64,000 bases of DNA, taken from assembly GCF_003014735.1 (NCBI RefSeq), contig NZ_PYAX01000002.1, positions 186,001 to 250,000 on the forward strand. Direction: 5' to 3'. Positions 51,350-60,186 of this stretch are shown one piece after another (position 1 is the first letter of the stretch; every line of letters begins with the position of its first letter). A model generated the notes under the pieces. The model was not told the origin of the DNA, made no database searches, and saw nothing but the letters and a program-made list of their open reading frames with translations. This DNA is from Saccharothrix carnea (GTDB lineage Bacteria; Actinomycetota; Actinomycetes; Mycobacteriales; Pseudonocardiaceae). A program made the position numbers and the translations under genes.

Positions 51350-52678
51350 ATGGTGCAGGAAGCCAGGGTCGACGTCAAGACCACCGCCCCGGAGAACGTC
51401 CAGGAACTGTCCAATGCGGATCTGGCCGCGATCGCCGGATCGGTAACGCCGGGACCGTGGTTCGCGACCGAGTTCAGGACCGGCGAGACGCGGAGGGAGG
51501 CCGACGATACCTGGGAACTGCTCAGTACCACGCCGAAGGCCCCTGGCGGCACCGCAGCCGTGTACTACGCCGATGGTCACTCCCGACTGACCCGGCCGAT
51601 GATTTTCGCGGACGGTTTCAACTATGGCCCCAGCGATCTTCCCGGCCTTTTCGAACATCTCAACTCGCCCTACAACGCCGATGGGGGGCGTTTCCTCAGT
51701 CAGGTTCTGGCCGCCGGCATCGACGTCGTGCTGCTCGGTTTCGACCAACGTCACGCCGACATCCGGACCAACGCGGGCGTGGCGATCAACTGCATTCGAC
51801 GGGCGATCGCGCAATGTGACGACGATGATGTCTCGCTGATCGTGGGTGGCGTCAGCATGGGCGGGATGGTGACCCGCTACGCGCTCGCCTCGATGGAGGC
51901 CGACGAGGAGAACCATCACACCGGCACCTACCTGTCCTACGACACCCCGCACAACGGTGCCTGGATTCCCCTGATCCTCCAGCAACTCGCCTACTTCTTC
52001 GAGGAACTGCCCGTCGGCGATCCCGACGCGCCGACGCAGGCGGCACTGATCCGCAGCGCCGCCGCGCAGCAGTTGCTGTGGTCCTGGGTGCCGAACGCCC
52101 TGTACTCCGGTCCGACCGCCACCGCGAGCACGATGCGCACCGAGTTCCTCGACGATCTGCGCAAGATCGGCTGGTTCCCGAAGCGGCCGCGCACGCTGGG
52201 TGTTGCCAACGGCGCCGGCGACGGCATCGGCCGAGACCTGCCGCCCGGCACGATCGCGTTCGACTGGAAGGCGGGCGTGCTCGCCAGCGCGACCGCGCGG
52301 TTCCAACCGGACAACGGCGCGGAGCAGGCGATCGGCGGGATGAACTTCGGGACCAGGATCCGCCGCCCGTTCACCAGCGCCGTGCCCGCTCTGGACGGGG
52401 CACCCGGGGGGATCCTGGAATCCTTCGGCCTGGTCGCCGACAAGCTGAACATCACGATCGGCGAGGAATACCGCAGCAGTTGCTTCGTCCCCGTCGTGAG
52501 CGCGCTGGCACTGGACTTCGACCCGGTGAAATGGGACATCGACCCGTACGTGCCGCTCGAGGAGGTGAGGGCGGAGCAAAGCCGGCTCGACGAGTTCCAG
52601 TGGGACAACGGCAACACCCCGCACGGTGTGATCACCGAACCGCTGGCCCGCTGGATCCTGTCGCGCATCACCGTCTGA
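51350..52678 (+). CDS. Alpha/beta-hydrolase (esterase/lipase-like)
   Basis: About 442 residues from ATG 51350 (AGAGGG upstream; ATG 51305 in frame is an alternative). 'PMIFADGFNYGPSDLP' is the strand after the oxyanion region; 'VSLIVGGVSMGGMVTRYALA' contains the nucleophile elbow G-V-S-M-G-G. 'YLSYDTPHNGAWIPL' is typical of the PGAP1/lipase-like group. The catalytic Asp and His cannot be fixed from sequence alone. An N-terminal 'NVQELSNADLAAIAGSVTPG' stretch resembles a peptide leader ending in Ala-Gly. No signal peptide is evident. Base composition is slightly lower in GC than its neighbours. Confidence 0.8.
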   Translation: MVQEARVDVKTTAPENVQELSNADLAAIAGSVTPGPWFATEFRTGETRREADDTWELLSTTPKAPGGTAAVYYADGHSRLTRPMIFADGFNYGPSDLPGLFEHLNSPYNADGGRFLSQVLAAGIDVVLLGFDQRHADIRTNAGVAINCIRRAIAQCDDDDVSLIVGGVSMGGMVTRYALASMEADEENHHTGTYLSYDTPHNGAWIPLILQQLAYFFEELPVGDPDAPTQAALIRSAAAQQLLWSWVPNALYSGPTATASTMRTEFLDDLRKIGWFPKRPRTLGVANGAGDGIGRDLPPGTIAFDWKAGVLASATARFQPDNGAEQAIGGMNFGTRIRRPFTSAVPALDGAPGGILESFGLVADKLNITIGEEYRSSCFVPVVSALALDFDPVKWDIDPYVPLEEVRAEQSRLDEFQWDNGNTPHGVITEPLARWILSRITV

Positions 52679-52697
52679 CCCGAACCGGCCTTGGGTC

Positions 52698-52727
52698 GGC
52701 ACATCGGCGGAGATTCGCCGATGCGCC
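52698..52727 (+). terminator. Hairpin after the hydrolase gene
   Basis: CATCGGCG (52702-52709) pairs with CGCCGATG (52716-52723), extended by GGC/GCC outside one mismatch; it starts 19 bases past the stop. Confidence 0.55.
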
Positions 52728-52880
52728 GGCCCTGGGCTGCCGCATCCCGAGAAGCCGCCTTGTGTCCACTGCGGACTTCGGGGAAGGCGGCGTCACCGTC
52801 GAGCATGGGATCACCACGAACCGGCGTCGGGGATCTTGTCCGGCGTGTCCCCAGCCCGGTGCACGCATGTGGTCAACGCA

Positions 52881-53432
52881 CTAGGTCAGGAACATGGAGC
52901 CCGCGAAGGCCCGCACCATGGCCACCGGGTCCCGATCAGCCCGCGACAGGGCGCCGGTGTTCCACAGCGTCGCGAAGCCGTGCACCAGGGACCACGCCGC
53001 GACCGACGCCAGTTCCGGGTCGGGTCGGTCGGCGACGCCGCCCGCCAGCGCCGCCCCGGCCCGGTCCCGCGCCTCGACCAGCGCCGGGTCGTCGGCGTGG
53101 TACAGGTCGGGTCGGAACATCACCTCGAAGTGCGCCCGGTGCTCGACCGCGAAGCGCACGTACGCCGCACCCAACTCGATGATGTCGCCGCCCGCGGCCA
53201 CGGTCGCGTCCAGTGCGTCGGCCAGGAGCGTGAAGCCCTCGGCGGCGAGCGCGGTGAGCAGGCCGGCCTTGTCCTTGAAGTGGTGCACCGGCCCGGCGTG
53301 CGAGACCCCCACGCGTCGAGCCAGGTCGCGCAGGCCGACGCCGGCGGGGCCGTGCTCGGTGATCGCCTCGACGGCCGCGTCCAGGACGGCGCGGCGCAGG
53401 TCGCCGTGGTGGTAGGGGCGTTCCGTGGTCAC
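52881..53432 (-). CDS. TetR-family regulator (WHG-type C-terminus)
   Basis: 183 residues. HTH: 'HHGDLRRAVLDAAVEAITEH', 'GLRDLARRVGVSHAGPVHHF'. The C-terminal part ('ELASVAAWSLVHGFATLWNT') contains the Trp-x5-HGFA pattern of TetR WHG proteins. It is divergent from the DoxX-like gene; two operator-like dyads with the same CTTGTCA/TGACAAG half-site sit between them. Likely represses itself and the DoxX gene. Confidence 0.85.
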   Translation of the reverse strand: MTTERPYHHGDLRRAVLDAAVEAITEHGPAGVGLRDLARRVGVSHAGPVHHFKDKAGLLTALAAEGFTLLADALDATVAAGGDIIELGAAYVRFAVEHRAHFEVMFRPDLYHADDPALVEARDRAGAALAGGVADRPDPELASVAAWSLVHGFATLWNTGALSRADRDPVAMVRAFAGSMFLT

Positions 53433-53452
53433 CCCGGCAGCCTACCCGCGAT

Positions 53453-53501
53453 CTAGTCATTGACAAGTTGGCTGGCCGGACGCAATCTTGTCAGCGTCAA
53501 G
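53453..53501. promoter_or_regulatory. Two TetR-type operators between divergent TetR and DoxX genes
   Basis: CTAGTCA-T-TGACAAG at 53453-53467 (6 of 7 pairs match) and CTTGTCA-G-CGTCAAG at 53487-53501 (5 of 7 pairs match), 34 bases apart. Their outer arms also pair with each other (TGACAAG with CTTGTCA). Confidence 0.65.
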
Positions 53502-53523
53502 TTCGCGCTTCCGAAGGAGTCAC

Positions 53524-53991
53524 GTGGCACCGCTCGTCATCCTGGTCGTCGTCACGCTCGCCCTGGTCGGCTTGCGGGCCGCCGGTGTCACCCGCCTCCC
53601 GGCCTGGCCGTTCGCGGTGCAGGGCGGTGTCGCGGCGATGTTCGTCGCGACGGGCCTCGCGCACTTCATCGGCATGCGGGAGGAGCTGATCGCGATGGTG
53701 CCGCCCGCCATCCCCGCGCCGGGGCTCGTGGTCACGGTGACCGGTGTGCTGGAACTGCTGGGCGCGGTGGGCGTGCTGTGGCGCCGGACCGCGCTGTGGG
53801 CGGCGGCCGGGCTCACCCTGATGCTGATCGGCATGTTCCCGGCCAACGTCTACGCCGCCCAACAGGGCATCTCGCCGTCGTTCGGTGACGCCCTGCTGCC
53901 GCGCACGCTCATGCAGATCGTCTTCCTCGCGGCCACGGTGACCGTCGTGGTGCACTACGCGCGTCGAGTCGAGGTCCGGTCCGGACACTAG
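53524..53991 (+). CDS. DoxX-like membrane protein
   Basis: 155 residues from GTG 53524 (AAGGAG four bases upstream). Four membrane segments ('LVILVVVTLALVGLRAAGV', 'FAVQGGVAAMFVATGLAHFI', 'VVTVTGVLELLGAVGVLW', 'LMQIVFLAATVTVVVHYA') with 'GLAHFIGMREELIAMVPPAI' and 'GVLELLGAVGVL', the DoxX family pattern. DoxX proteins are thought to act in thiosulfate/quinone or oxidative-stress chemistry. Here it is repressed, in all likelihood, by the divergent TetR protein. The next TetR gene starts 10 bases after its stop, so it may be part of the same transcript. Confidence 0.8.
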   Translation: MAPLVILVVVTLALVGLRAAGVTRLPAWPFAVQGGVAAMFVATGLAHFIGMREELIAMVPPAIPAPGLVVTVTGVLELLGAVGVLWRRTALWAAAGLTLMLIGMFPANVYAAQQGISPSFGDALLPRTLMQIVFLAATVTVVVHYARRVEVRSGH

Positions 53992-54001
53992 TGTTCGGAT
54001 C

Positions 54002-54577
54002 ATGGCGAGAGGACGCGTCACCCGCGAGGACTGGACGATGGCGGCGCTGCGCGCGCTGGCCCGCGGCGGTGTGGCGGCGGTGGCCGTCGACGCGCTGGCC
54101 GGTGAGCTGGACATCACCCGCGGCAGCTTCTACTGGCACTTCAAGGACCGCGAAGCGCTGCTCGTGGCCGCCGTCGAGCTGTGGGAGCAGCGGACGACGG
54201 CCGATCTCATCGCCCGGCTCTCGTCGGTGGCCGACCCGGAGGAGAGGCTGCGCGAAGCACTTCGCACGGCACTGGGCGCGGAGGTCATCGCGGGACTGGA
54301 GCCCGCCCTGGTGGCGAACGCCGACCACCCCGTGATCGCACCGGTCCTGACCCGGGTGATCGAGCGGCGCATCGCCTACATCGCCGAGCTGTACGGCGAA
54401 CTCGGCCTGACGCCCGCGGTGGCCCGGCGGCAGGCGGCCCTCGTCTACGCGGCCTACCTCGGGTGGTCGGAACTGCGGCGCGTCGCCGCCGCGGTGGTGC
54501 CCGAGGTGGCGGCCGAGGGTCCGCGCGGGCGGGCGGGGTTGAAGCACCTGATCGACCAGCTGGCCGTCGTCCGCTAG
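54002..54577 (+). CDS. TetR-family regulator
   Basis: 191 residues. HTH: 'MAALRALARGGVAAVAVDAL', 'GELDITRGSFYWHFKDREAL', in which 'TRGSFYWHF' is the recognition helix. The C-terminal domain is helical ('LVYAAYLGWSELRRVAAAVV'). It lies 10 bases after the DoxX gene and 25 bases before a perfect 39-bp inverted repeat containing two CATACA-N4-TGTATG sites, its probable binding site. By position it should regulate the membrane-protein gene at 54660. Confidence 0.85.
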   Translation: MARGRVTREDWTMAALRALARGGVAAVAVDALAGELDITRGSFYWHFKDREALLVAAVELWEQRTTADLIARLSSVADPEERLREALRTALGAEVIAGLEPALVANADHPVIAPVLTRVIERRIAYIAELYGELGLTPAVARRQAALVYAAYLGWSELRRVAAAVVPEVAAEGPRGRAGLKHLIDQLAVVR

Positions 54578-54602
54578 GCGTGTGCCCGGTCACTCTCGTT
54601 GA

Positions 54603-54641
54603 CATACATGACTGTATGGATCAAACATACAGTCATGTATG
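54603..54641. promoter_or_regulatory. Perfect 39-bp inverted repeat: paired TetR-type operators
   Basis: Arms CATACATGACTGTATG (54603-54618) and its exact complement (54626-54641), spacer GATCAAA. Each arm is itself a CATACA-N4-TGTATG dyad, so the site could hold two repressor dimers. TTGACA at 54599-54604 overlaps the left end and could be a -35 element for the gene at 54660. Confidence 0.8.
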
Positions 54642-54659
54642 GAACGGGGAGGGGGACCG

Positions 54660-55109
54660 ATGGTGGGTCGGGCGTTGAGGGTGTTCCGGATCGGCGCGTG
54701 GGCGTGGGTCGTCACGGGTGTGGGCCACCTGGCCATCGCGGCGGCGCTGGCGTTGCGCCCGCGGGAACCGGCGGCGGCCCGTGCGCTGGCGGCGATGAGG
54801 GAGTACGGCATGGAGATCGCCGGTGTCCGGCGCAGCCTGCTCGACCTCGACCGGGGCATGTCGCTCGTCATGGCCGCGGCGCTGATCTTCGGCGGGCTGG
54901 TGTGCCTGCTCGTCGCACGGTCGGCGCCGGACCTGGTCACGCGGTCGCGCTCGTTGAGCGGTCTGTGCCTGGCCGCGTCGCTGGTGGTGCTCGGCCTGTC
55001 GCTGTGGCTGCTGCCCGCACCGCCCGTCGCCCTGTTCACGGTCGCCGGCGTGGCGTTCGGCTGGGCCCTCGCGACCGCCCGACCGGAAGTTTCCGCCCAG
55101 CCCGCCTGA
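54660..55109 (+). CDS. Four-helix membrane protein, unknown function
   Basis: 149 residues from ATG 54660 (GGGGAGGGGG just upstream). Four hydrophobic stretches: 'AWAWVVTGVGHLAIAAALAL', 'MSLVMAAALIFGGLVCLLVA', 'SGLCLAASLVVLGLSLWLLP' and 'PVALFTVAGVAFGWALATA'. The pattern 'GHL...DLDRGMSL' resembles small LIC_13387-like membrane proteins, but the match is weak. It sits directly behind paired TetR-type operators next to the tetR gene at 54002, so its expression is probably induced by a ligand of that regulator. Confidence 0.65.
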   Translation: MVGRALRVFRIGAWAWVVTGVGHLAIAAALALRPREPAAARALAAMREYGMEIAGVRRSLLDLDRGMSLVMAAALIFGGLVCLLVARSAPDLVTRSRSLSGLCLAASLVVLGLSLWLLPAPPVALFTVAGVAFGWALATARPEVSAQPA

Positions 55110-55189
55110 TCACCCGATCGCGTCGCGCCACCGTGCTATACCTGAAGTGCCGCAAGGGAAACAGCCCTGGCTGAGCGCGGGAGGCACGC

Positions 55190-56287
55190 ATGGTCGCGCA
55201 CGTCGTCGTCATCGGTGCGGGTGTCTACGGCGCGGCGGTGGCCGCCTCGGTGACGCGCAGGGGCGCGCGGGCCACCGTGGTGGACGCGGGCGCACCCGGC
55301 GGCGGCACGTCCGGCGCGACGTTCTCGTGGACGAACTCCTGCGGCAAGCAACCGCGGTCCTACCACGACTTGAACGTCTCCGGCATGGAGGCCCACCGGC
55401 GGCTGGCGGCCGACGTGCCGCACAGCGACTGGTACCACGAGACCGGCAACCTGGAGTGGGCCGCCACCGACGACGAGCACGAGGTGCTGCGCGAGAAGGT
55501 CGCCGGCGTGCTCGACTACGGGTACGAGGCACGGTGGCTCGGGCGGGCGGAGGTGCTGGACCTCGAACCCGACCTGGACCCGGCCGCGTTGCCGGACGAC
55601 GGGATCGCCTACTTCCCCCGCGAGGGCTGGGTCGAACCGACCCGCCTGATCGGCCACCTGCTGTCGAGGGCGGGCGCCGAGGTCGTCCGCGGTGACGCGG
55701 TGACCGGCCTGGACGTGACCGGTGGCGAGGTGCGCGCGGTCCGGCTCGCTTCGGGGCGGCGGATCGGGGCCGACGCGGTGGTCGACTGCGCGGGGCCGCA
55801 CGCCGGTCGGATCGCCGAACTCGCCGGGCTGGCGTTGCCGATGCGCAACACCCGCGGCGTGCTCGTCTACACCTCGCCGGTCGCGGTGGCGGCGGCCCGG
55901 GTCGTGCACGCCCCGCACGTCCACGTCCGCCCGGACGGCGGGGGACGGTTGCTGCTGCACACACCGGACGTGGACGGCGCGGTCCGGGACGACGGCGTGG
56001 ACGGCTCGACCGTGGACGAGGTGGTCGCAGCGGGCCGCGCGCTCTACCCGGGCCTGCGTGACGCGACGGTGGAGAGCGTCCGGGTGGGTGAGCGGCCCGT
56101 TCCCGACGACGGCCTGCCGGTGCTGGGCCGGGTGGCCGGGCTGCCCAACTTCCACTTCGCCGTCTCGCACAGCGGCGCGACGCTGTGCCTGCACGCCGGT
56201 GACCTGGTCGCGGCCGAGGCGCTGGGCGAGGATCAGGCTGACGCGCTGGGCCCGTACCGGTTCGAGCGGTTCGCGACCGTCCGCTGA
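55190..56287 (+). CDS. FAD-dependent oxidoreductase (DAO family)
   Basis: 365 residues. Opens 'HVVVIGAGVYGAAVAASVTR', the Rossmann GxGxxG of DadA/GlpD/SoxA-like enzymes, followed by 'ATVVDAGAPGGGTSGATFSW'. The C-terminal 'RVGERPVPDDGLPVLGRVAG' and 'NFHFAVSHSGATLCLHAGDL' are the typical FAD-contact region. It resembles glycine/D-amino-acid oxidase-like proteins; the substrate amine is unknown. No signal peptide. No obvious operon partner; it converges with the AhpD-like gene. Confidence 0.85.
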   Translation: MVAHVVVIGAGVYGAAVAASVTRRGARATVVDAGAPGGGTSGATFSWTNSCGKQPRSYHDLNVSGMEAHRRLAADVPHSDWYHETGNLEWAATDDEHEVLREKVAGVLDYGYEARWLGRAEVLDLEPDLDPAALPDDGIAYFPREGWVEPTRLIGHLLSRAGAEVVRGDAVTGLDVTGGEVRAVRLASGRRIGADAVVDCAGPHAGRIAELAGLALPMRNTRGVLVYTSPVAVAAARVVHAPHVHVRPDGGGRLLLHTPDVDGAVRDDGVDGSTVDEVVAAGRALYPGLRDATVESVRVGERPVPDDGLPVLGRVAGLPNFHFAVSHSGATLCLHAGDLVAAEALGEDQADALGPYRFERFATVR

Positions 56288-56305
56288 GGACAGCGGCGGA
56301 CGGGG

Positions 56306-56854
56306 TCAGACCGAGTCGATGTAGCCCCGCTCGACGATCCGCCGGGCGGACGCGGCGTAACCGCTCGGGTCGTCCGGCGCCAACGTGCCCAGGCCGTCGA
56401 CGTACCGGTTGAACATGCAGAACGCCGCCGCGATCAGCACGGTGTCGTGGATCTCGACGTCGGTGGCGCCCTGCGCCCGTGCCGCCGCCACCAGCTCGGT
56501 GGTGACCTTGCGGCCCGACTCCTGCACGGCGCCCGCGATCCGCAGCAGCGCCCGCAGCTTCTCCGACACCGGCGCGGTGTCCAGGTCCGCGCGCACCTGC
56601 TGCACCAAGGTCATGCCCTCGTCCAGCTGCGCGGCGGCGAACGCCGAGTGCGAGTCGCGGCAGAACCGGCACTCGTTCAGGCCGGACACGTAGGCCGCGA
56701 TCAGCTCGCGTTCGCCCGCGGGCAGCGAGTTGGGTGCGCGCAGGAGGGCTTCGGCCAGGGCGTTGAGCGGTTCGGCCGTCTCGGGGCGGAACCGCATGAG
56801 GCCGCTGATGCCGGGGAGCTTGGTCTCGTCCAGACCGAGGTCGATGTGCGCCAT
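56306..56854 (-). CDS. Carboxymuconolactone decarboxylase/AhpD-like peroxidase-related protein
   Basis: 182 residues. 'AAYVSGLNECRFCRDSHSAF' contains the CxxC and downstream His of the AhpD/CMD fold ('ECRFCRDSH'), which act in peroxide or alkylhydroperoxide reduction. 'MRFRPETAEPLNALAEALLR' and 'IHDTVLIAAAFCMFNRYVDG' are other typical blocks of the peroxidase-related subfamily. No partner AhpC is in the window. It lies just beyond a terminator that ends the membrane-protein operon upstream. Confidence 0.85.
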   Translation of the reverse strand: MAHIDLGLDETKLPGISGLMRFRPETAEPLNALAEALLRAPNSLPAGERELIAAYVSGLNECRFCRDSHSAFAAAQLDEGMTLVQQVRADLDTAPVSEKLRALLRIAGAVQESGRKVTTELVAAARAQGATDVEIHDTVLIAAAFCMFNRYVDGLGTLAPDDPSGYAASARRIVERGYIDSV

Positions 56855-56866
56855 GGCGTCACGCTA

Positions 56867-56905
56867 GCCGTTCACCGACCACTCGGGGGGTGGTCGGTGA
56901 ACGGC
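56867..56905 (-). terminator. Strong terminator after the membrane-protein gene
   Basis: Perfect 16-bp stem (GCCGTTCACCGACCAC at 56867-56882 with its complement at 56890-56905) and a 7-base loop, 73 bases past the stop of the gene at 56979. Confidence 0.8.
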
Positions 56906-56978
56906 CGCACTGCGTGTTCCCGCAGTAGTCGGCCCGGGCCCGCCGCCATGGGTGCGACGGGACCCGGGCGCGGTGGCG

Positions 56979-57443
56979 TTACTTGGCGTGGCCGCGCAGC
57001 GCGAGCAGCACGGCACCCATGGGCAGGCCGTAGCCGACCACGTGGCCGAACAGACTGACCCACTGGCCGTCCGCGACCACGAACACCATCTCGCTCATCA
57101 TCGGGTCGGCGGTCACGCTCAACCACAGCGGCATGATGACCAGGGCGCCGAGCACCCACAGGACCGCGCCGTAGAGCATGCTCGCGATGTAGACGGGCGG
57201 GATCACGGCCAGGTTGCGGGTCAGGTAGCCGAAGATGGCGCCGGCGATCGCGGAGATCACCATGTGGACGAGGAAGCCGACGAAGGCGTTGTCGACACCG
57301 ATCAGCATGCCGACCATGGACAGGGAGCCCATCCCGGCCATCAACAGCCCGAACACGAGGCCGCCGGCGAGTCCGGCCAACGCCCCGTTCCGGATGGGGG
57401 ACTCCGACCTCGTGGTCGTCGGGACAGCGATTGTCGCGGACAC
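56979..57443 (-). CDS. Membrane protein, unknown function
   Basis: 154 residues with four hydrophobic stretches: 'GLAGGLVFGLLMAGMGSLSM', 'FLVHMVISAIAGAIFGYL', 'IASMLYGAVLWVLGALVIMP' and 'LFGHVVGYGLPMGAVLLAL'. His-rich and Met-rich patterns near 'FLVH' and 'FGHVVGYG' are the only polar conservation candidates. It begins 16 bases after the CcdA-like gene in the same direction, so the two form an operon. No family I can name confidently. Confidence 0.65.
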   Translation of the reverse strand: MSATIAVPTTTRSESPIRNGALAGLAGGLVFGLLMAGMGSLSMVGMLIGVDNAFVGFLVHMVISAIAGAIFGYLTRNLAVIPPVYIASMLYGAVLWVLGALVIMPLWLSVTADPMMSEMVFVVADGQWVSLFGHVVGYGLPMGAVLLALRGHAK

Positions 57444-57459
57444 GATCAGCTCCTTCTTC

Positions 57460-58371
57460 TCAGTTGTAGGGCATGGTCGGGAACCAGCCGATCCCGAAGA
57501 TCGACGGGACGCGGACGTCCCAGTACACGAGCAGGAAAACGCCGAGCGAGATGAGCAGCGCCGCGCTCACCACGGTCGAGCGGCGGCCGTTGGAGCTGAA
57601 CCACCGCAGGAACCGGCCCTTGGTGCCGAGGGCCAGTGCCGCGAACACGACGACGACGAACAGGACGTTGCCGACTGACTGGAGCACGAACGTGCCCGCG
57701 CCGAACAGCGGGTTGCCCGAGTCGACGGCGGAGCGGAACAGCTTGATGAACATCGGGTAGGGCCGACCGATCAGGAACGCGCCGACCAGCGCCCCGAGCA
57801 CCACCACGCGGGCCACCGGCCGGTTGCGGAACACGTCGGGCAGCACGCCCAGGGCGGCGAGCCCGAGGTAGGTCATGGCCAGGCCGACAGCGCCGAACAC
57901 GATCGCCGACTGCACCAGCCGCACCGGCATCGTGCCGACCATCGCGCTCGACAGCTGCGGCAGGCTGGGCCCGATCAGCACGCCGACCGCGCCGTAGAGC
58001 GCCGACACGCCGACCATGCCCGCGGTGAAGAAACCCAACGGGCGCAGCAGGGAGCGCAGCGTGCCCTGGGCGGTCCCGCCGGCTTCGCTCATCGGTCCGA
58101 TCGACGCCGCCATGGCGATGTTGCACGCGGTGAACGTGCCCGCGAGACCGGACACGAACGCGAACACCAAGCCGGCGGCGGTGCCCGCGATCGAGGCGGT
58201 CGCGGCTTCCTCGCCGAGCAGGGCGTTGGCCACGTTCGCGCCGATCACGTGGTCGACGAACTCGTAGGACCACAGCACGGACAGCAGCACGCCCGCGATC
58301 ACGCTGCCGACGATCAGCCGTCCTGGTCTGGTGGTGCGGTCGGTCCCGATGACGGGCCGGGGGTGGGCCAT
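57460..58371 (-). CDS. CcdA/DsbD-like multipass membrane protein
   Basis: 303 residues with about eight hydrophobic segments. Early 'FVSGLAGTFTACNIAMAASI' resembles the paired-helix region of CcdA/DsbD-type thiol-disulfide transporters, but only one Cys is present there instead of two, so redox activity is doubtful. 'LVGAFLIGRPYPMFIKLFRS' and a C-terminal hydrophobic 'ALLISLGVFLLVYWDVRVPS' complete it. It starts the two-gene membrane operon, separated from the xylanase by a terminator. Confidence 0.55.
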   Translation of the reverse strand: MAHPRPVIGTDRTTRPGRLIVGSVIAGVLLSVLWSYEFVDHVIGANVANALLGEEAATASIAGTAAGLVFAFVSGLAGTFTACNIAMAASIGPMSEAGGTAQGTLRSLLRPLGFFTAGMVGVSALYGAVGVLIGPSLPQLSSAMVGTMPVRLVQSAIVFGAVGLAMTYLGLAALGVLPDVFRNRPVARVVVLGALVGAFLIGRPYPMFIKLFRSAVDSGNPLFGAGTFVLQSVGNVLFVVVVFAALALGTKGRFLRWFSSNGRRSTVVSAALLISLGVFLLVYWDVRVPSIFGIGWFPTMPYN

Positions 58372-58487
58372 GGGCGTTCACCTCGCTGCCGGTGCGGTGC
58401 GGATTTCGGTCGACTCAATGTCCTGGGTGGTGTGCCACCCGGACAACTTCCAGGCTGCTGTCCTGCCCGACCGTCCGCGAACACGAT

Positions 58488-58524
58488 GACGGCCCGTGCG
58501 ACCGGACGGGTCGCACGGGCCGTC
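58488..58524 (-). terminator. Terminator downstream of the GH10 xylanase
   Basis: Perfect 16-bp stem GACGGCCCGTGCGACC (58488-58503) with its complement (58509-58524) and 5-base loop. Confidence 0.8.
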
Positions 58525-58573
58525 GTCATGCGGGCCGTGGGTCAACCAGCGGCGGTCCCCGGTGGGGTACCGC

Positions 58574-59647
<1,074 letters not shown>

Positions 59648-59925
59648 TTATCGAACGTTTTCGAAACCCTTGCGGCCGTAGGTGAGGCGGCGCAGCAGCC
59701 ATTCGGCCGGTCCCTGCCGGTCCGCGCGGCGCAGCGCGTCGGCGAGGGCGACGGTGGCCAGCCACGTGACGACCGCGATGCCGGACGCCGCCGCCGTGCC
59801 CGGCTCGGTGCCGAGCCCGCCCATGGCCGACCAGCAGCAACCCGGCCAGCCCGTAGGCGCCGAGGATGTCGCCGAAGAACAGCAGCAGCGCGTGGCCGAA
59901 CCCGAACGCCAGCAACCACCGGCTT
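59648..59925 (-). pseudogene. C-terminal remnant of a DUF418 membrane protein
   Basis: Two frames match the DUF418 C-terminus in order: 'LLFFGDILGAYGLAGLLLVG' and, after a frameshift near 59822, 'AVVTWLATVALADALRRADR' and 'GPAEWLLRRLTYGRKGFENVR' (described in pieces), ending at the stop 59648-59650. The N-terminal ~two thirds are missing beyond 59925, where a TetR remnant starts on the other strand. Confidence 0.7.
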
Positions 59926-60179
59926 ACCCGGAGCTGGCCGAAGCCCTCTACCGCGACGTCTTCGACCCGCGGGGCGGCACGTTCACCAGCACGGTCCTGC
60001 GCCACTACGCCGCCAACGGGCGCGTCGACCCCCGCCGGCTGACCCCGATCACCACCCAGATCGGCGAGGCGATGGTCTTCAAGCTGCTGATCGACCTGGG
60101 CCGCGCACCGACCCCGGACGAGCCGGCCGCGATCGTGGACGAGGTCATCCTCCCGGCAGTCGGCTTCCCGCTGCCCTGA
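59926..60179 (+). pseudogene. C-terminal remnant of a TetR-family regulator
   Basis: The plus strand encodes 'PAYPELAEALYRDVFDPRGG' then 'MVFKLLIDLGRAPTPDEPAA' and ends 'IVDEVILPAVGF', a recognisable TetR ligand-domain end. The HTH part is missing. It meets the DUF418 remnant head to head at ~59925, so one deletion probably removed both 5' ends and the shared promoter of a divergent pair. Confidence 0.7.
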
Positions 60180-60186
60180 CCGCGCC

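Noticed and set aside
59651-59667. Xylanase operator GTTTTCGAAAC
   Set aside because: Not listed as a separate site because the same bases encode the final residues of the DUF418 remnant, so conservation of the sequence may be accidental; kept only as part of a low-scored finding.
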